Shown piece after piece: positions 33,690 to 43,928 of a stretch of 64,000 bases of DNA. The position numbers and the translations under genes are program-made. Source of the DNA: Calvatia gigantea (Eukaryota; Basidiomycota; Agaricomycetes; Agaricales; Lycoperdaceae); the NCBI GenBank assembly GCA_025093985.1, contig JACAAK010000002.1, positions 2,356,001 through 2,420,000 on the forward strand, given 5' to 3'. The notes beneath the pieces were generated by a model. It did no database searches. It worked only from the letters and a program-made list of their open reading frames with translations, and was not told the origin of the DNA. Numbering within the stretch: position 1 is the stretch's first letter; each line of letters opens with the position of its first letter.

Positions 33690-36105
33690 GGACCACTCCC
33701 AGCTGCTACAGCACAAGGCTACCGCTACTGGATCACCTTCATCGACGACGCTACGCGCTTTCGAGCTGTCTATCTGCTGAAGTCCAAGTCTGGAGCATTT
33801 GATGCCTTTATGACTTACAAGGCCTGGGCTGAGAACCAACTAGGGGTGAAGATATGTGCACTACAGGATGACAAGGGTGGAGAGTACATGTCTAATGCCT
33901 TTTTGGAGTTTACTAGGCGCTGTGGCATTGAACGGTGCCACTCTACATGCAATCGGCCTCAGCAGAACGGTCTTGCTGAACGGGCCAACCGGACTATGGG
34001 TGAGCACATCACTGTTATGCTCTCTGAATCTAGGCTTCTTCTGTCTTTCTGGGGTGAATGTCTTGCTTCTATGGTTCATGTCTGGAATTGCCTCCCTACA
34101 TCTACTCTCCCTCACTCTACACCCTTTGAGGCCTTCTACAGTCGCAAACCTGACGTCTCTCATCTCAGGGTGTGGGGGTGTACTGCCTATGTCCATGTCC
34201 AGCGTGACAAATGCCACTCTCTTGCTCCTCACTTTGAAAAGTGTGTCTTCATTGGCTATCCTGCTGGCTACAAGGGCTGGAAGTTCTACAATCCCACTAC
34301 CAAGGCCACCAGGATCTGTGAGAGAGCTGACTTTGATGAGAGGTACTTTCCTGGGACTCACACTGTGAGGACGAATGTCATACCCTCCTTTGCTAACCCT
34401 CCACCATCCCCTTCACAATCCTCAACTTCATCATTGCATATCTCACCACCTCCTTTGCCTATGCCTTTGCTACCTTTACCAGATGAGGGGGGTGATCTTA
34501 ACCACTATCCTGCACAGTCAGAACCTGATCCACCTCCTCCTGATGTCTCTATGGCTCCTACAACTCCGCCAGCTAGCTCTACTCATCTGCCAAAGAATGA
34601 CACTCCCTTCCATACTCCTTCTCCTGATCTACCTTCAACTCCACCAGCTCCTCCTCACACTCCAGTCCCTCCTAACCGTCCCAGACGCAGTAGCCAAGCT
34701 AGGAAACCTCCTAGTGAGTGGTGGAAGGTCAAACCTCTCCCTGCTTTGGAGGTACAGCCTGAGGACAACTCTAATGCTGCAGAGTATGCCTTTGAGGATG
34801 TGGAGTTTGCTGGAAGTGTCTCTGGACCTGACCCTCGCACCTACAAGGCTGCCATGAAGTGCCCTGATGCCCAAGACTGGTCTACTGCCTGTGATGATGA
34901 GATCTTTGCTCTGGAGTCCAACAGGACCTGGGAGATTGTTGAGCTGCCTCCTGGGAAGAAGGTGATCAACTCTGGCTGGGTCTTCAAGGTCAAGTGCAAT
35001 CCAGATGGCTCTGTGGAGCGCTACAAGGCCCGTCTTGTTGCAAAGGGCTATTCTCAGCGCCCTGGCTATGACTACACTGAAGTCTTTGCTCCCACCTTCC
35101 GTTCTGCCTTCCTTCGCCTCATTATTGCCTTAGCTGCAAAAGAGGGCTTCAAAATGCAATCAGTTGACATCTCCTCTGCCTTCACCTATGGAGAGCTTGA
35201 TGAGGAGATCTACATGGCCCAGCCTGAGGGGTATCACCAGGGCAGTTCTAACCATGTCTGCAGACTTACCAAGTCCCTCTATGGCTTGAAGCAAGCTGCC
35301 TGGCAATGGAACAAGAAGCTTTACTCTGTCATGGTCTCTATGGGCTACTCTCATCTCCAGTCTGACAACTTGCTCTACATCTATTCTAAGGGATCAGTCA
35401 AGGTGATTGTCCCAGTCTTTATTGATGACATCACTCTGGTGTCCAAGGATGACTCTGCCATGAACTTGGTAGTCAAGGAGCTCTCCAAACACTTCAAACT
35501 TCGAGATCTTGGCCCTACGAGCTGGCTACTGGCTGTACAGGTGAAGCAGGACTTGGCCAACCACACCATCTCCCTTTCCCAGTCACAATACATACAGGAA
35601 CTCCTTGAGCGCTTCAAGATGGATGACTGCAATCCTGTGAAGACTCCTCTCAGTCCTGGTCTTGACCTCTCTGCCAATGTTCCTACTCCAGATGAGCAAC
35701 AGGAGATGAAGTCCATTCCCTATCTCTCAGCTGTAGGTTCACTTCAATACCTTGCCACCATGACTCGCCCCAACATTGCCTATGCTGTCTCCTACCTTGG
35801 GAGATTCAACCACAATCCCTCACCCCGTCACTGGGCTGCTGTCAAGCACCTACTTCGCTATCTCAAGGGCACCATGGACTACAAGCTTGTCTACAAGAGT
35901 AACAACAACTCTGAGTTGTTCCAGACCTATTCTGATGCTTCCCATGGCTCATGCAAGGCTACTGGACGTGCTACAGGTGGTTATGTGACCAAAGTGAGTG
36001 GTGCAGCTGTTGGGTGGTCCTCAAAGCGTCAGAGCTTTGTCACCCTGTCTTCTACTGAAGCCGAGTATGTTGCTGCTGTTGAAGGAGGCAAGGAGATCAT
36101 GTGGA
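33690..36105 (+). pseudogene. Copia E integrase core, RT and RNase H, 3'-truncated
   Basis: Downstream of the frameshift the frame is open. It encodes the DDKGGEY and NGLAERANRTM integrase blocks, a Pro/Ser-rich spacer, RT (NSGWVFKVK, YMAQPEGYHQG, FIDDITLVSKD) and RNase H (DASHGS, STEAEY). The coding sequence ends at EGGKEIMW, where LINE L9 poly(T) begins at 36106. The open frame continues artefactually into antisense LINE as a poly-Phe tract. Few lesions, so a fairly young element. Confidence 0.85.
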
Positions 36106-36289
36106 TTTTTTTTTTTTTTTTTTTAAAATCATGGCTTGTGCCAATTTATAACGCAGTGCCCGATCGCAGTCCGCGTGTAGCTAAGTACAAAGCCCCAACT
36201 ACAAGGTTCGATGAGTTAAGAGTAATCTACTGTTCAGAAGCAACCCAGCCCAACCCAAGCGCTAACCCAGACCAGATCAGACCGCCCCC
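36106..36289 (-). mobile_element. LINE copy L9, antisense 3' end only
   Basis: Poly(T) at about 36106-36124 followed by 165 bp of antisense 3' UTR. It interrupts copia E in RNase H and is itself interrupted by L10, whose poly(T) begins at 36290. The remainder of L9 was not recovered further right. Confidence 0.85.
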
Positions 36290-37381
36290 TTTTTTTTTTT
36301 TTTTTTTTAAATCATGGCTTGCGCCAATTTATAACGCGGTGCCCGATCGCAGTCCGCGTGTAGCTAAGTACAAAGCCCCAACTACAAGGTCCGATGAGTT
36401 AAGAGTAATCTACTGTTCAGAAACAATCCAACCCAACCCAAGCGCTAACCCAGACCAGACCGGACCACCCCCTACTTGCCAAATCCCCCGGTTCCCCGAA
36501 ATGCCCATCACATTGAGGAAGACCCAGTTGCCCAGGTCTTGTGGTGTACACCCAGTGATGCAATGCCGCAGCGCGGCGGTGCCCTGATCATCCCACAAGC
36601 GGCGGGCCCAGCGGCAGCGGCGGCCGAGCGCCCGAGAGGGGACAGGTGTAGTCAGGAGAGCCAGCACAAGGAGCCCCCGCTTGGAGCCACCTTACCCCCA
36701 ACTTCCCAAGTGAAAGGGTATCAGCCCGGTCCTGATCCAGGGCAACACAGCAGGCAGGGTAGCAACTCGAAGCGCCGCCTAGACGGTGCCCAAGAAAGCA
36801 GCTTAGCAGGATGAACCCACACCGCCACCCGGGGACCCCACCCCCGTTATTTTACGCCTTCGCCCCCCGCGAAGCCCCAAACCAGGCCCAGGAAAGGAGC
36901 ACCACTAGCCGAGGCCAGAAGCACCCCCCAGGGACCCCACCCCTGTTGCCTTGCGACTTCTCCACCTAGTAGGCCAGGAGACCGGCGACACCGCGGGGAC
37001 CCCCCACGCGCACCAGCTCAGCCGATCCCAGCATCATCTGGTCTGAACGCAAAAGCACCAGGGTTCGCGTTCAGGAAGTCAATCAGCTCACGGATGGTCT
37101 GAGGAGGTCTGTCAAGTTCCCTCTTGTGGTTGGGACACCTGACGAAAATGTGATAGCGCCCCTCAAGAGCGGCGCCACACAAACAGCCAATGCTTTCAGT
37201 AGGAAAGAATTGTACTCGGTACGACCCAATCGGAGCATGACCAGTAACAGCACAGGCCACCTTCCTTTTCCAGCAACCACCACCATCAACGGGGCGGTTA
37301 CTGTAGTCTAGTCGTATCGAATACACCGCAACCCCAACGCTTGGCTAGGGCACAACCCTAGTTGCTGATATACTCGCTGGT

Positions 37382-39487
37382 ATGAGCCGCAGGCCACCCA
37401 GCTCATCAAACGACCCGTGGGCTGACGACCCGGTCCCGCCGCAATCGTCCCCCGACCCGATCGCTCGCATTCCGGGTGTGGGCTCCCAGCAGCCACAACC
37501 CCGCTACCAAACCCGCGCCTCAACCCAGGCCTCCTCTGGGGAGGGCACGCGCCAACGATACGCCGCCGTCCCAATTACGGCACGGCTGCCATCATCAACA
37601 TCCTCGAGTGGAACTGCCCGGCCTCGGTCCCGCGCTCCCTCTCGTGCTACCTCCCCCTCTCCTGCGCCAATGGAGATGGTGGACTCTTTCGACGATGACG
37701 AGGACGAGGTAGTGGCCCCTGGGGCTACTGCTTCTGCGATCGCCACCGATCCCCCTGGGAGCTCCGCTGGCAGAGATATGTCGGTGGAGTCGTTCGGCGA
37801 TTTGGAGTATGCTCCATCCGTAGCGGCGTTGGCAGGTGACGAAGAACACCTCGCTGTGGACGTCCAAGGCGCAGCCGAATCCCTGCACAACCTGTCCTCT
37901 TGGTTCAGGTCTGTGCATGCTATGCCGCTTAGTGCGGAATCTACCACAGTGGTACTGGGCGCCGCCTTGGCATTTGTCCAGTCCCTGTCTAATAATGGCT
38001 GGTTGGATCGCTCTCCAACTGGTCAGTCTAATCCGAGTTGGCTTGGGGGTCACGCTGTGGCCAACATTGCCTCTCGCTACGCTCGTCCCCTGCCTGACAG
38101 GAGAGCTACCCCCCCGCCTCGGCCATCTGGCTCAGGCGATGTCGACGCTGATATGGGAGGCTCCACGCCTAGATCTGGCAGATCGAAGCCGGTCAGAGCT
38201 CCCGCACCACCACCTCCGTTTCAGCCCGTCCGTCCTGCTCACCGTGAGCGGGATCTTGTCGAGTCGATCCGAAAGAATGCAGAGGCAAAACGCCTTGCCC
38301 TGCAGCAGCAACGGAGGAGTGCGCCAGTCCAACCTGGTCCGGTGCGCCCTCTTAACATCACCAAGAAGAAGAAGACGTTGCCGTCCTCGTACGCGCAGAC
38401 GCTATCTTCCTCTGGTAAGGGCAAGTCTGCCCAGATCCCTGTGGTCACGGCTGTGCGAGTTGCGCAGTCGTTCCCAGAGCTAGAGCCCAAGCGAGTCGTA
38501 GCCATGGCTCGTGAGGCTGAACCCTCGGCGCAAGGCAAGTCCAAACGCCCTGACAATGTCACGGCTGGTCCCAACCGTCGGCAACTCCTCATGACCGCGG
38601 TCGCTGTGCCAGAAGGTGCCCCCCACCCTCAAACTAACCACTTTGTTGAAGTCATCAACAGAGGCCTTGTCCAAGCTCGTGTCCGCTGCAGAATCGAGTC
38701 GGTTCGCTCGAGCACGGCCAACTCTTGGTCGTTGCTCACCAACTTTGCCCCCACCCCGAAAGATGTCGCCATCATAGACGAGTGGGCCCATAAGGCGGTT
38801 GCTGAGGGCGTTAAGCTCCAGCTCCGTGTCCCCGACTCCACATCCTATATCAGGATTGTGGATATCCCTTTCATCGATGAGCTTGGTCGCAAGGCCATGA
38901 CTGTCGAACGCCTCCTGGGCCATCTGTCGAAGTCTCCGCATCGCGAGGACTTCGCCATGCTGTCTCATACCCCGCGCATCTCGCGCAACTCCGCCAGCTC
39001 TGACACCTGCACAGCTTGGCTCGACCTAGCCGACTCTAAGACCGGCACCCGGATGAAGCGTCTCGTAGGGCGCACTGTCCAGATTGGAACGCACTCCTGC
39101 CGTGTGCAGCAGGCTTCCGCCCGTACCGGGGTCCCCTGGTGTCAGCGTTGCTGGTACTGGGGCCACCCCACTGCTATCTGTCGATCCCGGTCGAACAGGT
39201 GCCCTATCTGCGCTGGGCCTCATACCTCTGAGAACCATCGCGCCGTCGCCGGCTGTTGTCATCCCAAGGATCTCAACAAGGCTACCCCCGAGGGACAACC
39301 GTGTCCCCACAAATTCAAGTGTCTTAACTGCGGTGGTGAACACCGCGCCGACTCCCATTCGTGCCAGCTTTGGCGCCACCGGTATGAGGCCGAGTGGATC
39401 AAAGAGCACTACAGAAAGGTGAGTGAACACCGTCTCTCAAGGATGGCGTCACGATCCGCTGATAACACTTCAGCATCCGCGCAATGA
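37382..39487 (+). CDS. LINE ORF1, zinc-knuckle RNA-binding protein (L11)
   Basis: 701 aa, collinear with ORF1 of L8 without indels: disordered Pro/Ser-rich N-terminus, RRM-like middle and three C-terminal zinc knuckles (CQRCWYWGHPTAIC; CPICAGPHTSENH; CLNCGGEHRADSHSC). The second knuckle ends in Arg where L8 has Cys (NHRA versus NHCA), so that cysteine is probably not an essential ligand, the nearby AGCC cysteines being alternatives. Starts at the same ATG 128 bp from the element 5' end; ATGA overlap with ORF2. Confidence 0.9.
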   Translation: MSRRPPSSSNDPWADDPVPPQSSPDPIARIPGVGSQQPQPRYQTRASTQASSGEGTRQRYAAVPITARLPSSTSSSGTARPRSRAPSRATSPSPAPMEMVDSFDDDEDEVVAPGATASAIATDPPGSSAGRDMSVESFGDLEYAPSVAALAGDEEHLAVDVQGAAESLHNLSSWFRSVHAMPLSAESTTVVLGAALAFVQSLSNNGWLDRSPTGQSNPSWLGGHAVANIASRYARPLPDRRATPPPRPSGSGDVDADMGGSTPRSGRSKPVRAPAPPPPFQPVRPAHRERDLVESIRKNAEAKRLALQQQRRSAPVQPGPVRPLNITKKKKTLPSSYAQTLSSSGKGKSAQIPVVTAVRVAQSFPELEPKRVVAMAREAEPSAQGKSKRPDNVTAGPNRRQLLMTAVAVPEGAPHPQTNHFVEVINRGLVQARVRCRIESVRSSTANSWSLLTNFAPTPKDVAIIDEWAHKAVAEGVKLQLRVPDSTSYIRIVDIPFIDELGRKAMTVERLLGHLSKSPHREDFAMLSHTPRISRNSASSDTCTAWLDLADSKTGTRMKRLVGRTVQIGTHSCRVQQASARTGVPWCQRCWYWGHPTAICRSRSNRCPICAGPHTSENHRAVAGCCHPKDLNKATPEGQPCPHKFKCLNCGGEHRADSHSCQLWRHRYEAEWIKEHYRKVSEHRLSRMASRSADNTSASAQ

Positions 39488-42400
39488 ACCCCGAGCCTGA
39501 CGAGTTGAGGCGTTTCGTGAAGGGGAAGTTACGTATATTGTCTTTTAATGTAGCTAAGAACTATGCATTATTGGACGCTTTGCTAGAATCTGAGAAAGAT
39601 AACTTCGACATCGTCTTCGTCCAGGAACCTCCCTGGCAAACGATAAGGTCCGCCCCCTCAACGCTTGACGCTGAGGGTGAGCCCGTCATCGGAGCACCTA
39701 AGCACCCTGAGTGGTTATATATGGTGAGGCCGGCCTCCACTGCAGAGGAGCGAGATCGACCGCGTGTCATGGCTTTTGTCCACATGCGGATCAAGAGACT
39801 GAGGCCCTCGCTTAGGCGGGACCTCGTTGATCACCGGGATGCGATGGTTCTTACCATCTTCAATCACGGTTGCGAACGCCATTTCATGAATGTCTATTCT
39901 GATGATGAGCACACTGCGATCAAACTTCTCTATGAGAAGCGTGATTCTTTACCCCAGATGCATTACATGGGGGGCGATTTCAATTGCCATTCGCGTGAGT
40001 GGGACGATGGCGTCCCGCATCACCACCGACCTGCCCAGCAGCTCCTGGAAGCTGCCGATGACCTCGGCCTTGGGATCTGGTTACCAGATTCCAGGGCTCC
40101 TACTCATGTACCTCGAGATCCGACCAAGCGCCAATCGGTGATTGATCTGATCTTTATCTCCGATCTTAGGTGGCGCATCGCGCGTCCCCAGATCAGATCG
40201 GATCTGACAGGCCCATCGGACCACCATCCGCTGTCTGTCACGATCCCTATCCGCCCTGAAGACATCACGAATGTCAGAAGGGCTTTCCCCAAGAACTCAG
40301 CAGCGACTGCGGAATTGCAGTTCCTGGATGAGATCAGAGAAGGGGTGTATGGTCTTCGTGATCATCCCCTTAATTCAGCTCGGGATGTTAACGTCCTGGC
40401 ATTGGCCATCGGGTCGGTGTTTTCTGCAGCGTGGCATCGCCACACTGTGGAGGTGCACATTTCCGCAAAGTCTCAACCCTGGTGGGATGAGGATTGCAGA
40501 GTCGCCCTTCAGGCCCACAGGGATTCTTCGGACCCTGCGGACTGGAAGGCATTTCGACGCGTTGTGGCGTCCAAGAAGTGCAAGTTCTTCGATGAGAAGA
40601 TTGAGGAAATTGCTGAGACCAACAAACGCCCTTGGGACCTTATGGAATGGGTCAAGGCGCGTAAGTTGCCTGCGTGCAAGGCTATCTCCTATCAGGGGGA
40701 GCCTTGTCACACTATGGACTCCCTTTGGGAGGCCCTTCACGGTACTTACAACTCCGCTTCCGGGCGGGAATGTGATACCCCCGTTATTGATCCGCTCCCT
40801 ACGCTACCGCGGCGGGAATGGGTGGACTTCTCAGCCAAGGAACTGGTGGACGCTCTGTCTGCTTGCTCTAAGGTTTCAGCGCCGGGCCCTGACCACGTTA
40901 CGTGGAGGATGCTCAAACAGATCGTGCTTGGGGATGCCCTGCCGGTCTTCGTACGTCTAGCTAGCGCCTGTATTCGTCTAGGTTGCTGGCCGGAGTATTT
41001 TAAAGAATCTATGTCAGTTATTATCCCTAAGCCGGGTAAGCCTGCGTATTCTACACCCAAGGCCTTCAGGCCCATAGTTCTTCTCAACACGCTGGGTAAG
41101 CTGTTTGAGAAAATGATCGCGACTAGGCTCCAGTTTGACTCTGTCAAATTTGGGGTCTTTCACCCTAATCAGCTCGGAGGTGTGATCCAACGATCCACTG
41201 AGGATGCTGGCCTTATGCTCACCCACATCGTAAGAGCGGGGTGGGCTAAGGGCCTCAGGACTAGCGTTGTGGCCTTTGACATAGCGCAGTTCTTCCCATC
41301 ATTGCACCATGATATGTTGGTGGCAATACTACGCAAGCAAGGATTCGCCCCTGAGTTGGTTGAGTTCTTTGCGCACTACCTGGTAGGACGGAAGACCCAG
41401 TACTGTTGGGATTCTTTCAAGTCCGAGCCATTTCCATCGGATGTGGGGGTAGGGCAGGGATCTGCCCTCTCTCCTGTCCTGTCGGCCTTATACATAGCTC
41501 CGCTAATGTGGCTTTTCGACAGGGAGGCGTCTTGTCTGGGGACGACTCTTCTGTCATATGTCGATGATGGCACCATCATTGCCCAGTCGAAGGACTGGGG
41601 GTCTAACCTTGCGGCTCTTAAGGAGGCGTATGGTATTATATTTAGGCTCTTTGAGCGCTTCGCCTTGGTACTTGAACACGACAAGTCTGAGGTCTTTCAC
41701 TTCTCCCGTAAGCACGGGGATGGTAATCCGCCAATAGACCTGGGCTTTGCCCCGTTCACTGGTGATACGCCGCTCCGGCCCAAACCTTATTGGAGGTATT
41801 TGGGCTTCTACTTCGACCGCACCCTTACGTTCAAGGAGCACGTTCGTTATTACTCTACTAAAGCACTCTCCACGGTGAAAGCCATGAAGATGCTTGGTAA
41901 TTCTACGAGGGGCTTGCGGCCTATGCAGAAGCGCCTCCTCTATCAGTCGTGTGTCGTTCCCATTGCGACGTATGGCTTCAAACTCTGGTTCTTCAAGGGC
42001 TCTCGCTGTAAGGCGGCCCTTAAGAGTCTGAATGTCATGCAGAGACGGGCGGCCCTGTGGATTACAGGTGCCTTCTGGACTGCTCCTACTGGGGCCGCGG
42101 AGTCGTTCGCGGGTCTCATACCTATCCAGCTTCATATACAGAAGCTTGCTGTCAGGTCGGACTACAGGATTAAGACCCTGTCACCTAACCATCCTCTCAG
42201 GGCCCTTATGAGCCCTGAATACTCTGGGTCTGCTAAATTGCACACTCGCTCTATCGGCCTTATGTCTCCTGCGATCTGCAAGAAGACTAAGGGCTCTTTA
42301 ATCCAGGCTGACGCCAGCCTGGTGAACCTTGTCGAGGAATTTGAGCCTATGGCTTCAATTAATCGACCCGGATACCGCCTGATGGACTGCCACCCTGAGC

Positions 42401-43386
42401 AGGTGTCGTTCATGGAGGTGAAGCTCAATGCGGAGGGTAACACCGACCCCGAGCACATGTATGCTCTCAACGCGCGCCTTAGGGAGTGCAGGGAGGACCT
42501 CGGGATTGTCCATATGGCGACGGACGCAAGTCTGCCGCTCCATGGCAAGTTCCAGGCAGTTTCGTCTGCCCATGTCTACCGCCAGCGGGAGTGCCTCAGG
42601 GAGATCACTCGCGTGGCAGGCCGAGTCACAGCGCCTGATGCTGAACTCATGGCCATTGCACTTGGCGTTCATTTTGCTCTTAAGCAGGATGACGTCAGGC
42701 TTATACGGGTATTCACTGACTCTATTGCGTCGGCGAAGCTTGCAGTTGATCCGTCTACACACTCCGGGCAGATGCTGTCCCAAGGGGTGTGTGTGGCGCT
42801 TAAACAGTGGCTCTCGGGGGATCCCCGGAGAGGCATTGAATTTCTCGCTGTCCCTTCCTCCGAGAAGTGGGAGTTCCACCATGCTGTTCACCGGCATGTT
42901 ACCTCGTTCCCTCAGGTCGCTTATGGCCTGAGGCCGTTCACTTCTATTGCCCGCCTGCGCAAGGAGGCGGTCGATGATGTTCTGGAGTCATGGCGCCAGC
43001 TGTACTCTACCTCTTCTTACAAGGGGTGTAGCAATATGGATCTCGCCTCTGGGGCGGACCCATCTGTTCCGGGGAAGCCGACCTACCTTTCTGGTGGGCC
43101 CTGGCTCCCTCATGTTAGCGGCTCTAACTCGCTCTGTGCGAGGGCCGTGCGTGCCGTTACAGGTCATGCTCCGATTGGGTCGTACCGCGTACGATTCTTT
43201 CCTACTGAAAGCGTTAGCTGCTCGTGTGGCGCCGCTCTTGAGGGGCGCTATCACATCTTCGTCAGGTGTCCCAAACACAAAAGGGAACTTGACAGACCTC
43301 CTCAGACCATTCGTGAGCTGATAGACTTCCTGAACGCAAACCCGGGGGCCTTTGCGTTCAGACCAGATGACGCTGGGATCGGTTGA
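39484..43386 (+). CDS. LINE ORF2 polyprotein: APE endonuclease, RT, RNase H (L11)
   Basis: 1300 aa with every catalytic residue described for L8 at the same number: endonuclease N22, E48, D165/N167, D221, SDHHP 245-249; RT D599 and YVDD 692-695; RNase H D1014, E1054, D1079; C-terminal finger C1246-C1262. The copy is unbroken and inserted into the antisense copy L10, so L10 and L11 RNA could pair if read through. Confidence 0.93.
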   Translation: MNPEPDELRRFVKGKLRILSFNVAKNYALLDALLESEKDNFDIVFVQEPPWQTIRSAPSTLDAEGEPVIGAPKHPEWLYMVRPASTAEERDRPRVMAFVHMRIKRLRPSLRRDLVDHRDAMVLTIFNHGCERHFMNVYSDDEHTAIKLLYEKRDSLPQMHYMGGDFNCHSREWDDGVPHHHRPAQQLLEAADDLGLGIWLPDSRAPTHVPRDPTKRQSVIDLIFISDLRWRIARPQIRSDLTGPSDHHPLSVTIPIRPEDITNVRRAFPKNSAATAELQFLDEIREGVYGLRDHPLNSARDVNVLALAIGSVFSAAWHRHTVEVHISAKSQPWWDEDCRVALQAHRDSSDPADWKAFRRVVASKKCKFFDEKIEEIAETNKRPWDLMEWVKARKLPACKAISYQGEPCHTMDSLWEALHGTYNSASGRECDTPVIDPLPTLPRREWVDFSAKELVDALSACSKVSAPGPDHVTWRMLKQIVLGDALPVFVRLASACIRLGCWPEYFKESMSVIIPKPGKPAYSTPKAFRPIVLLNTLGKLFEKMIATRLQFDSVKFGVFHPNQLGGVIQRSTEDAGLMLTHIVRAGWAKGLRTSVVAFDIAQFFPSLHHDMLVAILRKQGFAPELVEFFAHYLVGRKTQYCWDSFKSEPFPSDVGVGQGSALSPVLSALYIAPLMWLFDREASCLGTTLLSYVDDGTIIAQSKDWGSNLAALKEAYGIIFRLFERFALVLEHDKSEVFHFSRKHGDGNPPIDLGFAPFTGDTPLRPKPYWRYLGFYFDRTLTFKEHVRYYSTKALSTVKAMKMLGNSTRGLRPMQKRLLYQSCVVPIATYGFKLWFFKGSRCKAALKSLNVMQRRAALWITGAFWTAPTGAAESFAGLIPIQLHIQKLAVRSDYRIKTLSPNHPLRALMSPEYSGSAKLHTRSIGLMSPAICKKTKGSLIQADASLVNLVEEFEPMASINRPGYRLMDCHPEQVSFMEVKLNAEGNTDPEHMYALNARLRECREDLGIVHMATDASLPLHGKFQAVSSAHVYRQRECLREITRVAGRVTAPDAELMAIALGVHFALKQDDVRLIRVFTDSIASAKLAVDPSTHSGQMLSQGVCVALKQWLSGDPRRGIEFLAVPSSEKWEFHHAVHRHVTSFPQVAYGLRPFTSIARLRKEAVDDVLESWRQLYSTSSYKGCSNMDLASGADPSVPGKPTYLSGGPWLPHVSGSNSLCARAVRAVTGHAPIGSYRVRFFPTESVSCSCGAALEGRYHIFVRCPKHKRELDRPPQTIRELIDFLNANPGAFAFRPDDAGIG

Positions 43387-43928
43387 GCTGGCGCGCGCGG
43401 GGGGCTCCTGCAGGGTTGCTGGTCTTCTGGCCTACTGGGGGGAGAAGTTGTAAGGCAACAGGGGTGGGGTCCCTGGGGGGTGCTTCTGGCCTCGGCTAGT
43501 AGTGCTCCTTTCCTGGGCCTGGCTGGGGGCTTCGTGGCGGGCGGAGGCGTAAAATAACGGGGGTGGGGTCCCCGGGTGGCGGTGCGGGTTCGTCCTGCTA
43601 AGCTGCTTTCTTGGGCACCGTCTAGGCGGCGCTTCGAGTTGCTACCCTGTCTGCTGTGTTGTTCTGGGTCGGGACTGGGCTGATACCCTTCCACTTGGGA
43701 AGCTGGGGGTAAGGTGGCTCCAAGCGGGGGCTCCTTGCACTGGATCTCCTGACTACACCTGTCCCCCTGAGGGCACTCGGCCGCCGTTGCCGCTGGGTCC
43801 GCCTCTCGAGGGATGATCAGGGCACCGCCGCTTCGCGGCGATGCGTCACTGGGTGTACACCACAAGACCTGGGCAACTGGGTCTTCCTCAATGTGATGGG
43901 CATTTCGGGGAACCGGGGGATTTGGCAA
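43302..43928 (-). other. Conserved antisense open frame in LINE 3' UTR
   Basis: 208 codons, M-P-N-P-P to S-S-R-M-V, Pro/Arg/Ser-rich, overlapping the ORF2 end on the opposite strand. A frame of identical length is open in L6 (21806-22432) and L8 (32052-32678). No domain is recognisable. It may be a passive by-product of GC-rich codon structure, so I do not call it a gene. Confidence 0.3.

Larger units (their letters stand above)
25241..33690 (+). pseudogene. Copia E gag, protease and first part of integrase, interrupted
   Basis: Gag starts M-S-A-S-P at 25241 and has the NYSTWAGEMEAWL and DDPVKMW blocks. A TAG at 25529 replaces a conserved Gln. The zinc knuckle CDFCSRQGHELKNC lies near 25930. 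LINE L8 interrupts at 26005-32859. The frame resumes with KKAQADAEQ, the protease motif ADTGATSHM (33075) and the integrase zinc-binding region (LWHRRFIHHN, CEPCLAGKM). A 1-bp deletion near 33665 shifts the frame just before the first catalytic Asp. Confidence 0.85.
24666..36105 (+). mobile_element. Copia element E, split by LINE L8 and truncated
   Basis: The 5' LTR (24666-25056), primer-binding site, leader, gag, protease, integrase, RT and most of RNase H are present in order. A complete LINE (26005-32859) sits in gag between duplicated AAGAAGGCTCAGGC copies. RNase H ends at EGGKEIMW, where antisense LINE L9 starts. The 3' LTR is not found adjacent. The element inserted into LINE L7. Confidence 0.9.

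Noticed and set aside
33810..36587. A 925-codon open frame that looks like one gene
   Set aside because: Only the first part (to about 36105) is copia pol. The rest reads through two LINE poly(T) tracts as poly-Phe and through antisense 3' UTR, so the fusion is accidental.
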